Positions 24,423 to 34,106 are shown, counted from the first letter of the stretch. The stretch is DNA of 64,000 bases from Robertkochia flava (GCF_020166515.1 NZ_JAINZT010000005.1:310001-374000); one strand, 5' to 3'. A program made the numbers and translations. The notes: generated by a model from the letters alone, not told the origin.

Positions 24423-26537
24423 TTATTGCTCAAGTACTTCCGATGGCTCCTGGATTTCCTGAACCTCCTTTTCGTATTTTTCAATGGTAAAGCTAAAGCT
24501 GCTGCCCACTCCGATCGCCGACTGGATATGGAATTCACCACCCCCTTTGGTAATCATTTCCTTACAAAGGCTGAGTCCTATTCCGGTACCCTTTTCGTTA
24601 TTTGTCCCATAGGTAGATTCCATATAGGAGGAGCTTTGTGACAGGATACGGTCTATGGTTTTTTGATCCATTCCTATCCCGTTGTCTTTTACCTCTACCT
24701 GCCAGATGCCTTCTTTTTCCTCGGCATAGAGAATTACTGCGCCACCGGGTTCGGTAAATTTAATGGCATTAGAAATAAGGTTTCTGAATACAATGGTGAT
24801 CTGATCGGCATCCGAATAGATCTCGGCTTCCTTCGGGATCTCATTTCTGATGGCGATGTTCTTTTGCTGTGCCTGGTGCAAGAGCAGGTCTATAGAAAGG
24901 CTGGCAAGCTTGTGCAGGTTGTGCTGCCTTGGGTTGTTTCTGGCGCCCTTCATCTGGTGTTTAGACCATAGCAGCAAATTGTTCAGGGTAAAGGAAACAT
25001 TTTTTACCTGGTTACTTAGCTGGGGGGCAAAATCTATGAATTCTTCAGGACCGATCTGTTTGTCGTTGAGCAGATCAATGAGATTGTTCAGGGAGGCTAT
25101 AGGCGCTCTGAGGTCATGACTTATAATGGAAAATAATTTATTCTTTGTCTCATTAAGCCATTTTAACTGTAGTTCTCTCCTGCCCAGTACCCTGTTCTTT
25201 TTGGTGAGGAGATCATTAAGTTTCCTTTCCAGTTTTCGGCTTCTCTGAGTAAGGAATAAAACGGTTAAAAGTATGAGTACTCCCCCGGTAGAGAAGAAGG
25301 TGAACATCCTTTGCTTATTCTGGGCCTTTTCACTTTCCATTTGGAGTTGAGCCTCCCTTTCCTGTGCATCTATGCGAACCTCGAGGCTTGCGGCACTCTT
25401 CATGTTTTTCTCGTTAAATAGGCTGTCTTCGTATTTTTTGTAAATCTTGTGGTAATACAGGGCAGAATTGTACTGTTCTTCCTTTTCGTAAATAAAGGAA
25501 AGGGTTTTAGCACTTTCTTTGGTAATAGCCAGTTCCCCGAGTTTCATGGCTTCTTCCAAAGCCATCTTGGCGTAGGATTTACTCTGGTTGTTATTTTTTA
25601 TCCCCAGAAAGGCTTTGGAAATGGCATTATCTAGGGAGGCCTTTTCCCGGGAATCATCGATTTGCTCCTGGAGTTCCTGGGCCACTTCATAGGATTCCAG
25701 CGCCAGCTGGTAGTATCCCTGTTTCAGGAAGATATCTCCCTTTACCCGCTCTGCAAAGGCCTGCCATGGAATGTCTTTCTTTTCCTTAAAGAGATCAATG
25801 CTCTCACTTATGTGTATGAGCGCATCCTCGTATTGTTTGAGGTCCAGGTGGATCTCTGCTTTATTGGCCAGGGTCTGCCCGGTAAACAGATCATCCCCGA
25901 TCTGCTGGTTTACCCGGTCGGCTTTGTTGATGTATTCAAGGGCCTTGTCGTAGTATTTCAGAACCTGGTAATTTGCTGCGAGTCCTTCATAAGCAAGAGA
26001 AAGGCTTATCTTATTGTTGATATTGGGCCGGACCACTTTTCCAAAATGATCGGTGTGCATCTTTTCACCCAATTTGATCGCTTCCATGTAGAAATCGTTC
26101 GAGGTGCCTATGTCTCCGGCGTAATTATAAAAACTACCCCTGTTGATGTAACAGCGCATAAGAAGATGATCGTCTTTACATCCCCTGGCGATGCGTTCCG
26201 ATTCATCAAGAAGCTCTAAGGCCTGATCCAGATGTCCGGTATCGGTAAGGTATATGGATTTAAGATACCGGGCGTTGATCTGCCCCTTGGCATACCCCAT
26301 CTGATCGGCCAGGATGATGGCCTGACCGGCATAATGACTAAGGCTGTCCATGTTCTTGTGCAGGAACTTTTCAGCATGTTCATTTAACCGGTCTATCCTT
26401 AAGGTATCTGCTGAAGGGCCAGAGATCGCTAATTTTTCGCTTTTGAAAACATGGGTGCGCAAACTATCCAGGGATTGAGCCCTGCTAAGGTTCACGCAGC
26501 TAAGTAGCAGAAGGATATAGAATATCTTAAAATGCAT
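24423..26537 (-). CDS. TPR-containing sensor histidine kinase
   Basis: A 704-aa sensor kinase. An N-terminal signal segment (FKIFYILLLLSCVNLSRAQS) is followed by about 350 residues of tetratricopeptide repeats, presumably periplasmic. One membrane helix follows near residue 400 (FTFFSTGGVLILLTVLFL), then a coiled coil (RSRKLERKLNDLLTKKNR). The HisKA box is SHDLRAPIASLNNLI with the phospho-accepting His. The ATPase has RNLISNAIKFTEPGG (N box), VKDNGIGMD (G1) and GTGIGLSLCKEMI (G2). No response regulator gene is adjacent, so it is an orphan here. TPR-type kinases of this design are common in Bacteroidota. The signal sensed is unknown. Confidence 0.92.
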   Translation of the reverse strand: MHFKIFYILLLLSCVNLSRAQSLDSLRTHVFKSEKLAISGPSADTLRIDRLNEHAEKFLHKNMDSLSHYAGQAIILADQMGYAKGQINARYLKSIYLTDTGHLDQALELLDESERIARGCKDDHLLMRCYINRGSFYNYAGDIGTSNDFYMEAIKLGEKMHTDHFGKVVRPNINNKISLSLAYEGLAANYQVLKYYDKALEYINKADRVNQQIGDDLFTGQTLANKAEIHLDLKQYEDALIHISESIDLFKEKKDIPWQAFAERVKGDIFLKQGYYQLALESYEVAQELQEQIDDSREKASLDNAISKAFLGIKNNNQSKSYAKMALEEAMKLGELAITKESAKTLSFIYEKEEQYNSALYYHKIYKKYEDSLFNEKNMKSAASLEVRIDAQEREAQLQMESEKAQNKQRMFTFFSTGGVLILLTVLFLTQRSRKLERKLNDLLTKKNRVLGRRELQLKWLNETKNKLFSIISHDLRAPIASLNNLIDLLNDKQIGPEEFIDFAPQLSNQVKNVSFTLNNLLLWSKHQMKGARNNPRQHNLHKLASLSIDLLLHQAQQKNIAIRNEIPKEAEIYSDADQITIVFRNLISNAIKFTEPGGAVILYAEEKEGIWQVEVKDNGIGMDQKTIDRILSQSSSYMESTYGTNNEKGTGIGLSLCKEMITKGGGEFHIQSAIGVGSSFSFTIEKYEKEVQEIQEPSEVLEQ

Positions 26538-26618
26538 CCAGAAGATTAAGGGTATTCAAATTTAATAAAATATTTAGATTAACCTAATTTTCAACGAATA
26601 AAGTCTACATTTAAACAG

Positions 26619-26647
26619 AAAAGGACCCCAACAAATAGGGTCCTTTT
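26619..26647 (-). terminator. Terminator after the DUF349 gene
   Basis: AAAAGGACCC pairs with GGGTCCTTTT. The T tract is weak on both sides. It lies between the DUF349 gene and the histidine kinase gene. Confidence 0.6.
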
Positions 26648-26680
26648 CGTTATTATAATTTTCGCGTTGCTAAACAATGA

Positions 26681-28606
26681 TCAGATTGTTCTGAGTTCCT
26701 TTAATTTAGCCTTCCAGATCGCCAGATCGTCTTTATAGGTCTGGATATTTTTTTTCACATCTTTTACGATGGGATTGTCGTCATCGGCATTAATAAACTG
26801 CAGGTTGTTTTCCAGCTGCCTGATTTCGTTCTTCACCTCGTCGATCTTTTTTCGGATAAAGATCTTCTCATTTCGGATCAGGTTATCGTTATCAGCATCT
26901 GCCAGGGCTTGCAATTTGTTATCGTATTTAATCAGTTCAGCCTCTTTCTTGTCCAGGTTCATCTTTTTGAACAGCGCATCCAACACCTTGTTGAATTTAC
27001 CTTCAATACTTTTCTTATTGAACGGTATTTTTCCGAAGGCTTTCCATTGTTCTATGAATGCTTTCACCTGTTCCAGGTCTTTTTCGGAATCTCCAGAAAG
27101 TTCAAAGGCTTTGATCTCTTCCATAAAGGCTTTCTTTTTCTCGAAAGCTTCCATTTCTTTTTCGAAATCCTTGTTTTTCCTTGCGTGCAGTCGGTCGAAG
27201 TAGTGGTTACAGGCTGCTTTAAAATCGGCCCAAACCTTATCGGAGTGCTTTCTTGGAACATGGCCGATCTTCTTCCAGTCAGACTGAATCTTTTTCATTA
27301 CCGGGGTGGTCTGATCCCAATCTTCGCTTTCTTTCAGGGATTCTGCAAGGGCTACGAGCTCCAGTTTTTTCTCCAGGTTCCGGTGTTGCTCTTTTTTAAG
27401 GTTCTTGTAATAGGTATTCTTGTTGCGGTTAAATCGCCGTACGGCTTCCTTAAAGCCGCTCCAGGTTTGTTCGTTTACCTTGTAGGGAACTTTCCCGGCT
27501 TTGAAGAATTGTTCCCGAAGGGTTTCTATTTCCCGGATCTGCTTTTGCCAAAGGTTATGGGAGTTTACCGGTTGGGCTGCGATGGCTGCTATTTTGGCAA
27601 TGATGTCCTGTTTGACCTTAAGGTTAGCTTCGTAAATTTCTTCCTGGTTCTTAAAGAACTGCTGTCTTTTCTTGTGGATCACTTTGGTGGCCGCACTGAA
27701 CCGGTTCCATACATCTTCCCTGTGCTCACGATCTACCGGACCTATATCTTCTTTCCAGATCTTGTGAAGGATCTGAAGTTCACGGAAGGCCTTGTTGATG
27801 TCTTGTTCATCAGAGAGGGCCTCGGCGCGCTCGATGAGTTTTTGCTTTTCCTCAAGGTTGTGTTTAAAGTCGAGATCTCTGAGGTCGCGGTTCAGGTCGA
27901 GGAAATCGTAAAAGATCTCCACGTGATGGTGGTAGGTTCTCCAAACATCATTATAGCTTACCCTTGGGATAGGACCGGCATTACGCCACCTGTCCTGAAT
28001 TTCCTTGAAATGTTTATACGTCTCATTGATATTTTCCTCTACATTGATAAGTCCTTTAAGTTCTTCAATGATATCCAGGCGCTTTTGAAGATTTTCCTTC
28101 AGACGCTTCTCCAGGGTTTTATAGTACTCATTTCGCTTGGATTTATAGTCGGAATAGGCCTCATTGAATCGCTTTTTTACCGGAGAGGAAAAGTGAAAAT
28201 CGATCTCGTTTCCTCCATTCTCCAGAAATTCCTCTTTCTTTTCTTCAAGCAGTTCCTGAAACTTAAGGTCGAATTCTGATTTGATACCGTCAACATGGGC
28301 TTTGATAGCCTGGATCTTTTCGTTGGCAACCAATTTTTCCAATTCGTTCACCAGGGCTTCCATCTCCATAGCATGGTAGTCGGGCATTGGAATGGCATGC
28401 CGTTCCTGATGGCCTTCGTCTTCAGCATCTTCAGCATTAGACTCGTCGATCTCGTTTATGGCCTCGTCGTGTTCATCCTCACTCCCGGGGGTGGGTTGTT
28501 CCGTTTGGGGGCTGGAGGTTTGCTCCTGGGGATCCTGTGTTGGTGCTAATTCCTTTTCCTGTCCATCTGCATTTTCATGCAGGTTATCACTTTTATTTTC
28601 CAACAT
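26681..28606 (-). CDS. DUF349 repeat protein
   Basis: A 641-aa cytoplasmic protein. The first ~75 residues are strongly acidic and low in complexity (many Glu, Asp, Gln and Pro). Five DUF349 helical repeats follow, each built on a pattern like W(K/R)..G.(V/I)P......(V/T)W..F.....FY...: WRNAGPIPRVSYNDVW, WKEDIGPVDREHREDVW, FFKAGKVPYKVNEQTW, WKKIGHVPRKHSDKVW and WKAFGKIPFNKKSIEGKF. The rest is charged coiled coil. DUF349 repeats occur in large helical proteins of unclear role across Bacteroidota and Actinobacteria. I do not assign a function. It is single in its unit, with a terminator behind. Confidence 0.9.
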   Translation of the reverse strand: MLENKSDNLHENADGQEKELAPTQDPQEQTSSPQTEQPTPGSEDEHDEAINEIDESNAEDAEDEGHQERHAIPMPDYHAMEMEALVNELEKLVANEKIQAIKAHVDGIKSEFDLKFQELLEEKKEEFLENGGNEIDFHFSSPVKKRFNEAYSDYKSKRNEYYKTLEKRLKENLQKRLDIIEELKGLINVEENINETYKHFKEIQDRWRNAGPIPRVSYNDVWRTYHHHVEIFYDFLDLNRDLRDLDFKHNLEEKQKLIERAEALSDEQDINKAFRELQILHKIWKEDIGPVDREHREDVWNRFSAATKVIHKKRQQFFKNQEEIYEANLKVKQDIIAKIAAIAAQPVNSHNLWQKQIREIETLREQFFKAGKVPYKVNEQTWSGFKEAVRRFNRNKNTYYKNLKKEQHRNLEKKLELVALAESLKESEDWDQTTPVMKKIQSDWKKIGHVPRKHSDKVWADFKAACNHYFDRLHARKNKDFEKEMEAFEKKKAFMEEIKAFELSGDSEKDLEQVKAFIEQWKAFGKIPFNKKSIEGKFNKVLDALFKKMNLDKKEAELIKYDNKLQALADADNDNLIRNEKIFIRKKIDEVKNEIRQLENNLQFINADDDNPIVKDVKKNIQTYKDDLAIWKAKLKELRTI

Positions 28607-28721
28607 TTTAAAAATGTTTAAGGTTCATCACTGCTTTAAGAGTTGAAATATACTAACAACAAAGAAGATTGCCAAGACTTTTTAGCGCTTGAACACTGAG
28701 GAAAACAGGGCGGGTGTGAAA

Positions 28722-29456
28722 TTATTGATTCCAGATCTCCCAGGCTTTCTCTGCCTGAAAGACCAGCATCTTATATCCGTTAAGCGCGGTACTTCCCTTT
28801 TGGATGCCTTCCTTAAGAAAGGAAGTCTGGTCCGGGTTGTAGATCAGGTCGTATAACAAGTGCCTTGAGGTGAGGTATTGGTAGGGCAGGTCCGGCTTTT
28901 TCTCAATGTCGGGGAAGGTGCCCAGGGGCGTACAGTTTACGATCAGGAGATGGCTTGCCATGATTTCCGAATTGAGATCCGCATAGGAGATCATTCCGGG
29001 TTGCGGATTCCTGGAAACCTGAAGAACGCGGATGCCGGCTTTTTGCAGGGTATAGACCACCGCTTTGGAGGCTCCTCCGGTACCCAGGACCAGGGCGTGC
29101 TCCATATAGGTTTTGAGGTGTGGCATCACGGAATGTTCAAATCCGTAGGCATCGGTGTTGTATCCGGTTAATGTTCCCTGGCTTATGCGAATGGTATTTA
29201 CCGCGCCGATCTCCCGAGCAACAGGGTCCAGGGCGTCCAGATAGGGGATCACAGCCTCCTTGTAGGGTATGGTAACATTGAGGCCGCAGAGATCGCTGGT
29301 ATTGCGGATCACATTTTCGAAATGGTCAATATCGGGAAGATCGAAATTGACATAGCTGTGATCTTTCAGGTTAAGTTTGCTGAATTTCTCAGAAAAATAA
29401 GTTCTGGAAAAGGAATAATCGATATTCCTGCCGATGAGTCCGTATCTATGCTCCAT
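28722..29456 (-). CDS. aroE: Shikimate dehydrogenase
   Basis: NADPH-dependent reduction of 3-dehydroshikimate to shikimate in aromatic amino-acid synthesis. A 244-aa protein with YGLIGRNIDYSFSRTYF (shikimate-binding Ser pair), LNVTIPYKEAVIPYLD (catalytic Lys), GAVNTI, GYNTDAYGFEHSV (catalytic Asp), LVLGTGGASKAV (NADP loop) and VNCTPLGTFPD. The start at 29456 (MEHRYGLIG) is chosen; the upstream ATG at 29477 adds seven residues that do not fit the family. It overlaps the end of the upstream DUF368 gene by 11 bp, so translational coupling is likely. Confidence 0.93.
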   Translation of the reverse strand: MEHRYGLIGRNIDYSFSRTYFSEKFSKLNLKDHSYVNFDLPDIDHFENVIRNTSDLCGLNVTIPYKEAVIPYLDALDPVAREIGAVNTIRISQGTLTGYNTDAYGFEHSVMPHLKTYMEHALVLGTGGASKAVVYTLQKAGIRVLQVSRNPQPGMISYADLNSEIMASHLLIVNCTPLGTFPDIEKKPDLPYQYLTSRHLLYDLIYNPDQTSFLKEGIQKGSTALNGYKMLVFQAEKAWEIWNQ

Positions 29457-30471
29457 TTCTCTTTTTTTTGTTGCCATACCATTCCAGGATCAGTAAAAGA
29501 GAGATTCCTAAGCCGATAAAGGCTACGGCAATCCAGGTTTCGGCGGCTGAAGGATCCGGTAAAAACCGCTCGTAATTCAGAATGATAGGGTCGCCCGCCG
29601 AATCTCTCAGGATGCTGCCGTCTTCTGCGGTGCGGTAAATGGTTTTTTTCCAGGGCCAAACCACACCTAAGGAGCCGGTAATAAAGCCGATGATGGTGGC
29701 CAGGGTAATATTCTTATAGTGTTTCAGTACGTAGCTCAGCAGGTGACTCAGAGTTACCAGCCCCGTGGCCGAACCCAGGGTAAAAACCGCCAGGATTCGC
29801 AGGGTATGCAGCCGTTCCTTGTTATGGATGAAACCGGTATCTCCCTGCAATAGCTCGGCCATGGTGTCGTAGAGGGCATTTACACTGTCTACCAGTAAGA
29901 GGACATAGTTGCCCACCAGGATCAGAATAAAGGATCCCGACAGTCCGGGAAGGGTCATGCCGGAAACACTGATGATCCCGCAAAAAAACACAAAAATAAG
30001 GTTGTCATTCTCCCGGGCCGGATTCAGAAAACTTATGGAAATACCGGCAAGGGTCCCTATGAGAAGGAAGGATAGTGTCCTTCGGTTCCAGTGATGATAG
30101 TCTTTTGCGATATAGTAGATCGACCCGATGATCATGCCAAAGAAAGCAGCCCACACATAGAGCTCTTTCTTCTCTATGAAATAATCGAGGATCTTGGAAA
30201 CACTGAAATAACTGACGATCATTCCCCCCATGAGCAGGAAGAGAAATTTTCCGTTAATATAGCGGTAAAACACGGAGAACCCCCTGTTGAAAAGCAGTTT
30301 AAAGGCTTTGGCATTCACCTTCTGTAAGGAGTAGATAAACTCCTCGTAAAATCCGGCGACAAAAGCCACCACACCGCCGGAAACTCCGGGAACCTTGTTT
30401 GCGGCTCCCATGGCAAGTCCTTTTATAAAAAGGAAGATCTTGTCTGAAACGTTTCGGGTAGGATGGTACAT
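29446..30471 (-). CDS. DUF368 membrane protein (PopT-like undecaprenyl-phosphate translocase), copy 2
   Basis: A 341-aa polytopic protein with about eight hydrophobic helices. The family core is at the start: KGLAMGAANKVPGVSGGVVAFVAGFYEEFIYSLQ. A second motif, GMTLPGLSGSFILILVGNYV, lies in the middle, giving an internal repeat. DUF368 proteins have been linked to recycling of undecaprenyl phosphate across the membrane (PopT), which supports peptidoglycan and lipid-linked glycan synthesis. It follows a paralogue with only 5 bp between. A long periplasmic-type insertion occurs near the C-terminus (KTIYRTAEDGSILRDSAG...). Confidence 0.9.
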   Translation of the reverse strand: MYHPTRNVSDKIFLFIKGLAMGAANKVPGVSGGVVAFVAGFYEEFIYSLQKVNAKAFKLLFNRGFSVFYRYINGKFLFLLMGGMIVSYFSVSKILDYFIEKKELYVWAAFFGMIIGSIYYIAKDYHHWNRRTLSFLLIGTLAGISISFLNPARENDNLIFVFFCGIISVSGMTLPGLSGSFILILVGNYVLLLVDSVNALYDTMAELLQGDTGFIHNKERLHTLRILAVFTLGSATGLVTLSHLLSYVLKHYKNITLATIIGFITGSLGVVWPWKKTIYRTAEDGSILRDSAGDPIILNYERFLPDPSAAETWIAVAFIGLGISLLLILEWYGNKKKRNGA

Positions 30472-30476
30472 AAATC

Positions 30477-31391
30477 TCAGCTTCTTTTAATGGCTAATCG
30501 TTCCAGGAAATAAATAAATAAAAATCCACTCAATGCTAAAACGCAGGCGGCCAGCAGTTGCGGGTTTCCTTCAAAATGAAAAGGGGAGATGCTCTGTTCT
30601 ACGGTAATGGTCTTTTCTCCTATGGTTCGGCTGCTTACCACCTCCTTCCAGGGCCAGATCTTATTGAGGGATCCGAATATAAACCCGGTTAGTACGGCCA
30701 GGGTGGTATTTTTATACCTGCTGAAGAGGTATTTAAGCAGACGGGAAAAGCTAAGCAGACCAAAAATAGCGCCCAATCCGATAATGGCTATGGTTTTCAG
30801 GTCTTTTTCGTTCACTGCCTCCAGGACAGTTTCATATGCTCCGAGTAATACCAGGATAAAAGCTCCCGAGATTCCCGGAAGGATCATGGCACAAATAGCA
30901 AGGGCACCAGCAAAAAAGAGGAACAGGTTGTTCTGGGTATCCTGCATAGGGGGGAGGGTAGTGATATACCAGGCTACAAGGGCACCGGCGATAAATCCTG
31001 CAACGGTAACCAAACGCCAGTGCTGAATTTGTCTCGCCACCAGAATGATACTTGCAAACACCAGTCCGAAGAAGAAACTCCACAATAAAACCGGTTCATT
31101 TTCGAGCAGCCATTTTAACAGCCTGGCAAGAGAAAGTACGCTGATGGCGATTCCGGTAAGAAGGGCCAAAAGGAAGTTCCCGTTCACATAACGCCAGGCA
31201 GCTCCTATACCGTCTTCCTTCCAGATCCTGATGGCCTGGGGGTTGATCCTGTTTATAGAATCGATAAGTTCTTCATAGATGCCGGAGATAAAGGCTATAG
31301 TACCTCCTGAAACCCCTGGTACCACATCGGCGGCCCCCATGGCCAAACCTTTCAGGGTAATAATAACATAGTCAATTAGGCTGCGTTGCAT
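30477..31391 (-). CDS. DUF368 membrane protein (PopT-like), copy 1
   Basis: A 304-aa paralogue of the following gene. It has the same motifs: KGLAMGAADVVPGVSGGTIAFISGIYEELIDSI and AMILPGISGAFILVLLGAYE. About eight membrane helices alternate with short loops. The ATG at 31391 (MQRSLIDYV) is favoured over an upstream TTG at 31412 because the promoter -7 element TATTTTTG lies at 31410-31417. Both DUF368 genes and aroE form an operon. Probable role: undecaprenyl-phosphate translocation, by family knowledge; I do not know why two copies are needed. Confidence 0.9.
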   Translation of the reverse strand: MQRSLIDYVIITLKGLAMGAADVVPGVSGGTIAFISGIYEELIDSINRINPQAIRIWKEDGIGAAWRYVNGNFLLALLTGIAISVLSLARLLKWLLENEPVLLWSFFFGLVFASIILVARQIQHWRLVTVAGFIAGALVAWYITTLPPMQDTQNNLFLFFAGALAICAMILPGISGAFILVLLGAYETVLEAVNEKDLKTIAIIGLGAIFGLLSFSRLLKYLFSRYKNTTLAVLTGFIFGSLNKIWPWKEVVSSRTIGEKTITVEQSISPFHFEGNPQLLAACVLALSGFLFIYFLERLAIKRS

Positions 31392-31409
31392 ATTTTGTTC
31401 TTGAGCGAA

Positions 31410-31417
31410 CAAAAATA
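31410..31417 (-). promoter_or_regulatory. Promoter -7 element of the DUF368-aroE operon
   Basis: TATTTTTG on the minus strand, matching TAnnTTTG. It predicts a start near 31403, giving a leader of about 12 nt. Confidence 0.55.
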
Positions 31418-31431
31418 TACATTTTTTTAGC

Positions 31432-32826
31432 CTAGACCTCGCGGAAGCTGGAGATTAATTTCTTAACCGTAGCGCGTTTGTACACGGTTGGAAAAAGCAC
31501 CTCTATGGTTTCGTGATCCTCGTAATTATGGCTAAGAGCATTTCGAAGGTGGTAGTCGCCCTTCAGGTTGTCGGAGATCATATAATACATGCCCGCCAGG
31601 CGATACTCCAGGTCCGAATGCTCCGGATAAAACTGCATAGCCTGGTGTAGGCTATGGATGGCACTTTCGTATTCCCCCAGTTGCAGCAGAACATCGGCCC
31701 AGGATAACCAGGTGCGTAATTCATAATTACCCAGTTCGATGGTTTTCTGGTAAGCCAGGTCTGCTTCTTCATAGAAATTCAGCAGTTCATTGATTTTCGC
31801 ACATCGTTTCCAGTAATGCACATTCTCGCTGTCAATATTGATGGCCTTGTTGATGTAATACAGCGCTTTCTGGTAGTTCTGATGCTTGAAATAGAAATCG
31901 GTGATGGCGATCCATCCCTTGTCCAGTAACGGATCTTCGTGAACGGTTTTGTAAAAGTATTTTTTAGCCAGGTCGTCGTTGCCAAGTTTATCATGGCATT
32001 TACCCAGGCGTAAAAAGGCATAGGAGGTAGGGTCATCCAGTTTGAGGGTGATCTCGTAGTTTTCAATAGCCTCGTTATAGCGTTTCATTTTCTCCAGCAC
32101 CTTTCCCTTTTCCAGGTAGGCTCCGATAAAGGTGTCGTCGGAGTAAATGGCAAAATCGAAGGAGGTCAGTGCCTCTTTTAGCATTTTTTTGGAGAGAAAC
32201 TGTTTCCCAAGCTGGTGCCATGCTACTTCGCAGTAGGGATTACTGTTCAGGTAGTCGTTCAGGAAGGAGATGGCGCCGTCGAAATCTTCGAGAAACTCAT
32301 AGCAATAGATAACGTTGTAAAGGGCGGCATAATCTTCCATGTCTTCTTCAAGGCATCTTAAAAATGCATCCCTGGCCGATTCGTAATCATCCATAAAGAG
32401 GAATTCCATCCCCAGCAGTGAATTGATGTCTGCTTTTTCTTCGGACATGCTCAGGGCAATTTGAAGGCATTCGATGGCCTTTTCGTGATTGTCTTTCTTG
32501 GAATAGATATTTGCCTTCTGGATAAAGATCTCTTCGTTGGAAACCTCGATCATTTCCACCTCATTGAGCAGGGTTTCAGCAGCGTCAAACCGATTCTCGA
32601 AGACCAGGACCTCGACGTTGAGCAGTTTGAGTTCTGTAGAGGCCGGATGCTGTCCGAGCCCTATTTTAATGGCTTTTTTAGCCAGGGCTATCTTGCCGGA
32701 ATCCAGGTAGTGATGTATGATTTCCTGAAAGTCTTCTGAATCAAAGAAATACACATCGTTCGTCTTAAGCATAGATTCAAACTTCTCTAAAGGCAGGTTT
32801 CGATCATCGTGAGCACTGAAAGGCAT
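31432..32826 (-). CDS. Tetratricopeptide-repeat protein
   Basis: A 464-aa cytoplasmic protein made almost entirely of TPR helical pairs. Clear units are EKAIECLQIALSM, ESARDAFLRCLEE, NEAIENYEITLKLDDPTSYAFLRLGKC, DLAKKYFYKTVHEDP, QKALYYINKAINID and ESAIHSLHQAMQFYPEH, with the usual spacing of about 34 residues. It has no signal peptide or enzymatic domain. TPR arrays act as scaffolds for protein binding; the partner is unknown. It ends 15 bp before the promoter of the DUF368 operon, and its own 5' side shows no perfect promoter match. Confidence 0.9.
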   Translation of the reverse strand: MPFSAHDDRNLPLEKFESMLKTNDVYFFDSEDFQEIIHHYLDSGKIALAKKAIKIGLGQHPASTELKLLNVEVLVFENRFDAAETLLNEVEMIEVSNEEIFIQKANIYSKKDNHEKAIECLQIALSMSEEKADINSLLGMEFLFMDDYESARDAFLRCLEEDMEDYAALYNVIYCYEFLEDFDGAISFLNDYLNSNPYCEVAWHQLGKQFLSKKMLKEALTSFDFAIYSDDTFIGAYLEKGKVLEKMKRYNEAIENYEITLKLDDPTSYAFLRLGKCHDKLGNDDLAKKYFYKTVHEDPLLDKGWIAITDFYFKHQNYQKALYYINKAINIDSENVHYWKRCAKINELLNFYEEADLAYQKTIELGNYELRTWLSWADVLLQLGEYESAIHSLHQAMQFYPEHSDLEYRLAGMYYMISDNLKGDYHLRNALSHNYEDHETIEVLFPTVYKRATVKKLISSFREV

Positions 32827-32912
32827 AGGCGGTGCTTTTTAGGATTCTATGATAATAAATTTAGGCGTTGAGCTTCAAGATTTGAGATCAGGCTTTGATT
32901 CTTATCAACAAT

Positions 32913-34106
32913 TTAATTAACATGTTGGTCGCTTAACCGGTCTAATACTTTCAGAATGAGGCGACAACCTTTTCGTATTTCTTCTTCTGAAATGGTCAGG
33001 GGCGGGGTTATCCTGACGGCTTTGGGCTCATAGAGTAACCAGAATAGGATCAGGTTTTCTTTCAGGGCTTCAAGTACTAAAGCGTTGGCGGAATCTGCAT
33101 CGTTCATGATAAGCGCCAGCATCAATCCCTTTCCCCGGATCTCCCGGATCAGGGGGTGAACCAGAAGCGAACGAATCAGGGCTTCCTTTTCCAGGGTAGC
33201 CTGGATGAGATCGCTTTTGTGCAATTCCTTTAGGGTGGCCAGGGCAGCAGCAGCTATTACGGGGTTCCCGCCAAAGGTCGTGATGTGGCCTAATTTGGGT
33301 GCGTCCATAAGGGTCGACATCATCTCGGATGAGGCAGTAAAGGCCCCGACGGGCATTCCTGAGGCCATTCCCTTGCCCATGACCAGGATATCGGGAACAA
33401 TGTCGTAATGCATGAACCCAAATAGTTTTCCCGTACGCCCGAAACCCGGTTGAATTTCATCCAGGATCAGTAAGGCTCCGGTTTCCTCACAGCGTTTTTT
33501 TACCTTTTCCAGGTATTGGGCTTCCGGGGCTATAAAACCGGCTCCGCCCTGTATGGTTTCCAGGATAACTCCGGCAGTATCACTGGTGATCTTCTGCAGA
33601 TCGGCTTCCTTATTGAATTCTATAAAACTAATCCCGGGTAACAGGGGCCTGAAGGCCCGTTTGCGTTCTTCATGGCCCATTACACTCATGGTGCCCTGTG
33701 TATTGCCGTGATACGCTTTTTTTGCGGCGACAAATTTCCATCGGCCTGTAACGCGTTTGGCGAGTTTCATCGCTCCTTCTATGGCTTCGGTCCCGGAATT
33801 CACCAAATAGGTGGTTTCCAGGGGAGGTGGCAGGTGAGAGGCAAGCAGCCTGGTGAATTCTACGGCGGGTTTCAGTATGAACTCTCCATAAACCATGACA
33901 TGCATGTATTGTGCAGCCTGCTCCTGGACCGCTTTGACCACACGCGGGTGGCCATGTCCCAGGGTATTGGCAGATACCCCGGCAACGAAGTCGAGGTAGG
34001 CCTTACCTTCGGTATCGTAGATATAGGAGCCTTCTGCTCTGGAGATCTCGATAGCCAGTGGGTGAGGAGAGGTTTGTGTCTGGTATTTGTAAAAATGTGC
34101 TTTCAA
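32913..34106 (-). CDS. Class III PLP-dependent aminotransferase (acetylornithine/ornithine aminotransferase-like)
   Basis: A 397-aa aminotransferase. Substrate and PLP regions are VSANTLGHGHPRV, NSGTEAIEGAMKLAKRVTG, AYHGNTQGTMSVMG, LLILDEIQPGFGRTGKLF (Asp contacting the PLP ring nitrogen), VMGKGMASGMPVGAF (Schiff-base Lys) and HITTFGGNPVIAAAA. The amino donor (acetylornithine, ornithine or GABA-like) cannot be fixed from sequence alone. The start at 34106 is TTG; the family N-terminus (KYQTQTSPHPLAIEI) follows directly and I see no usable ATG upstream. It lies 44 bp after the OstA-like gene and may be co-transcribed with it. Confidence 0.9.
   Translation of the reverse strand: MKAHFYKYQTQTSPHPLAIEISRAEGSYIYDTEGKAYLDFVAGVSANTLGHGHPRVVKAVQEQAAQYMHVMVYGEFILKPAVEFTRLLASHLPPPLETTYLVNSGTEAIEGAMKLAKRVTGRWKFVAAKKAYHGNTQGTMSVMGHEERKRAFRPLLPGISFIEFNKEADLQKITSDTAGVILETIQGGAGFIAPEAQYLEKVKKRCEETGALLILDEIQPGFGRTGKLFGFMHYDIVPDILVMGKGMASGMPVGAFTASSEMMSTLMDAPKLGHITTFGGNPVIAAAALATLKELHKSDLIQATLEKEALIRSLLVHPLIREIRGKGLMLALIMNDADSANALVLEALKENLILFWLLYEPKAVRITPPLTISEEEIRKGCRLILKVLDRLSDQHVN

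Noticed and set aside
26909-28279. Plus-strand ORF of 456 codons antisense to the DUF349 gene
   Set aside because: The minus-strand frame shows five clear DUF349 repeats. The antisense product is just hydrophobic sequence caused by the Lys/Glu-rich codons of the real gene, with no signal or domain.
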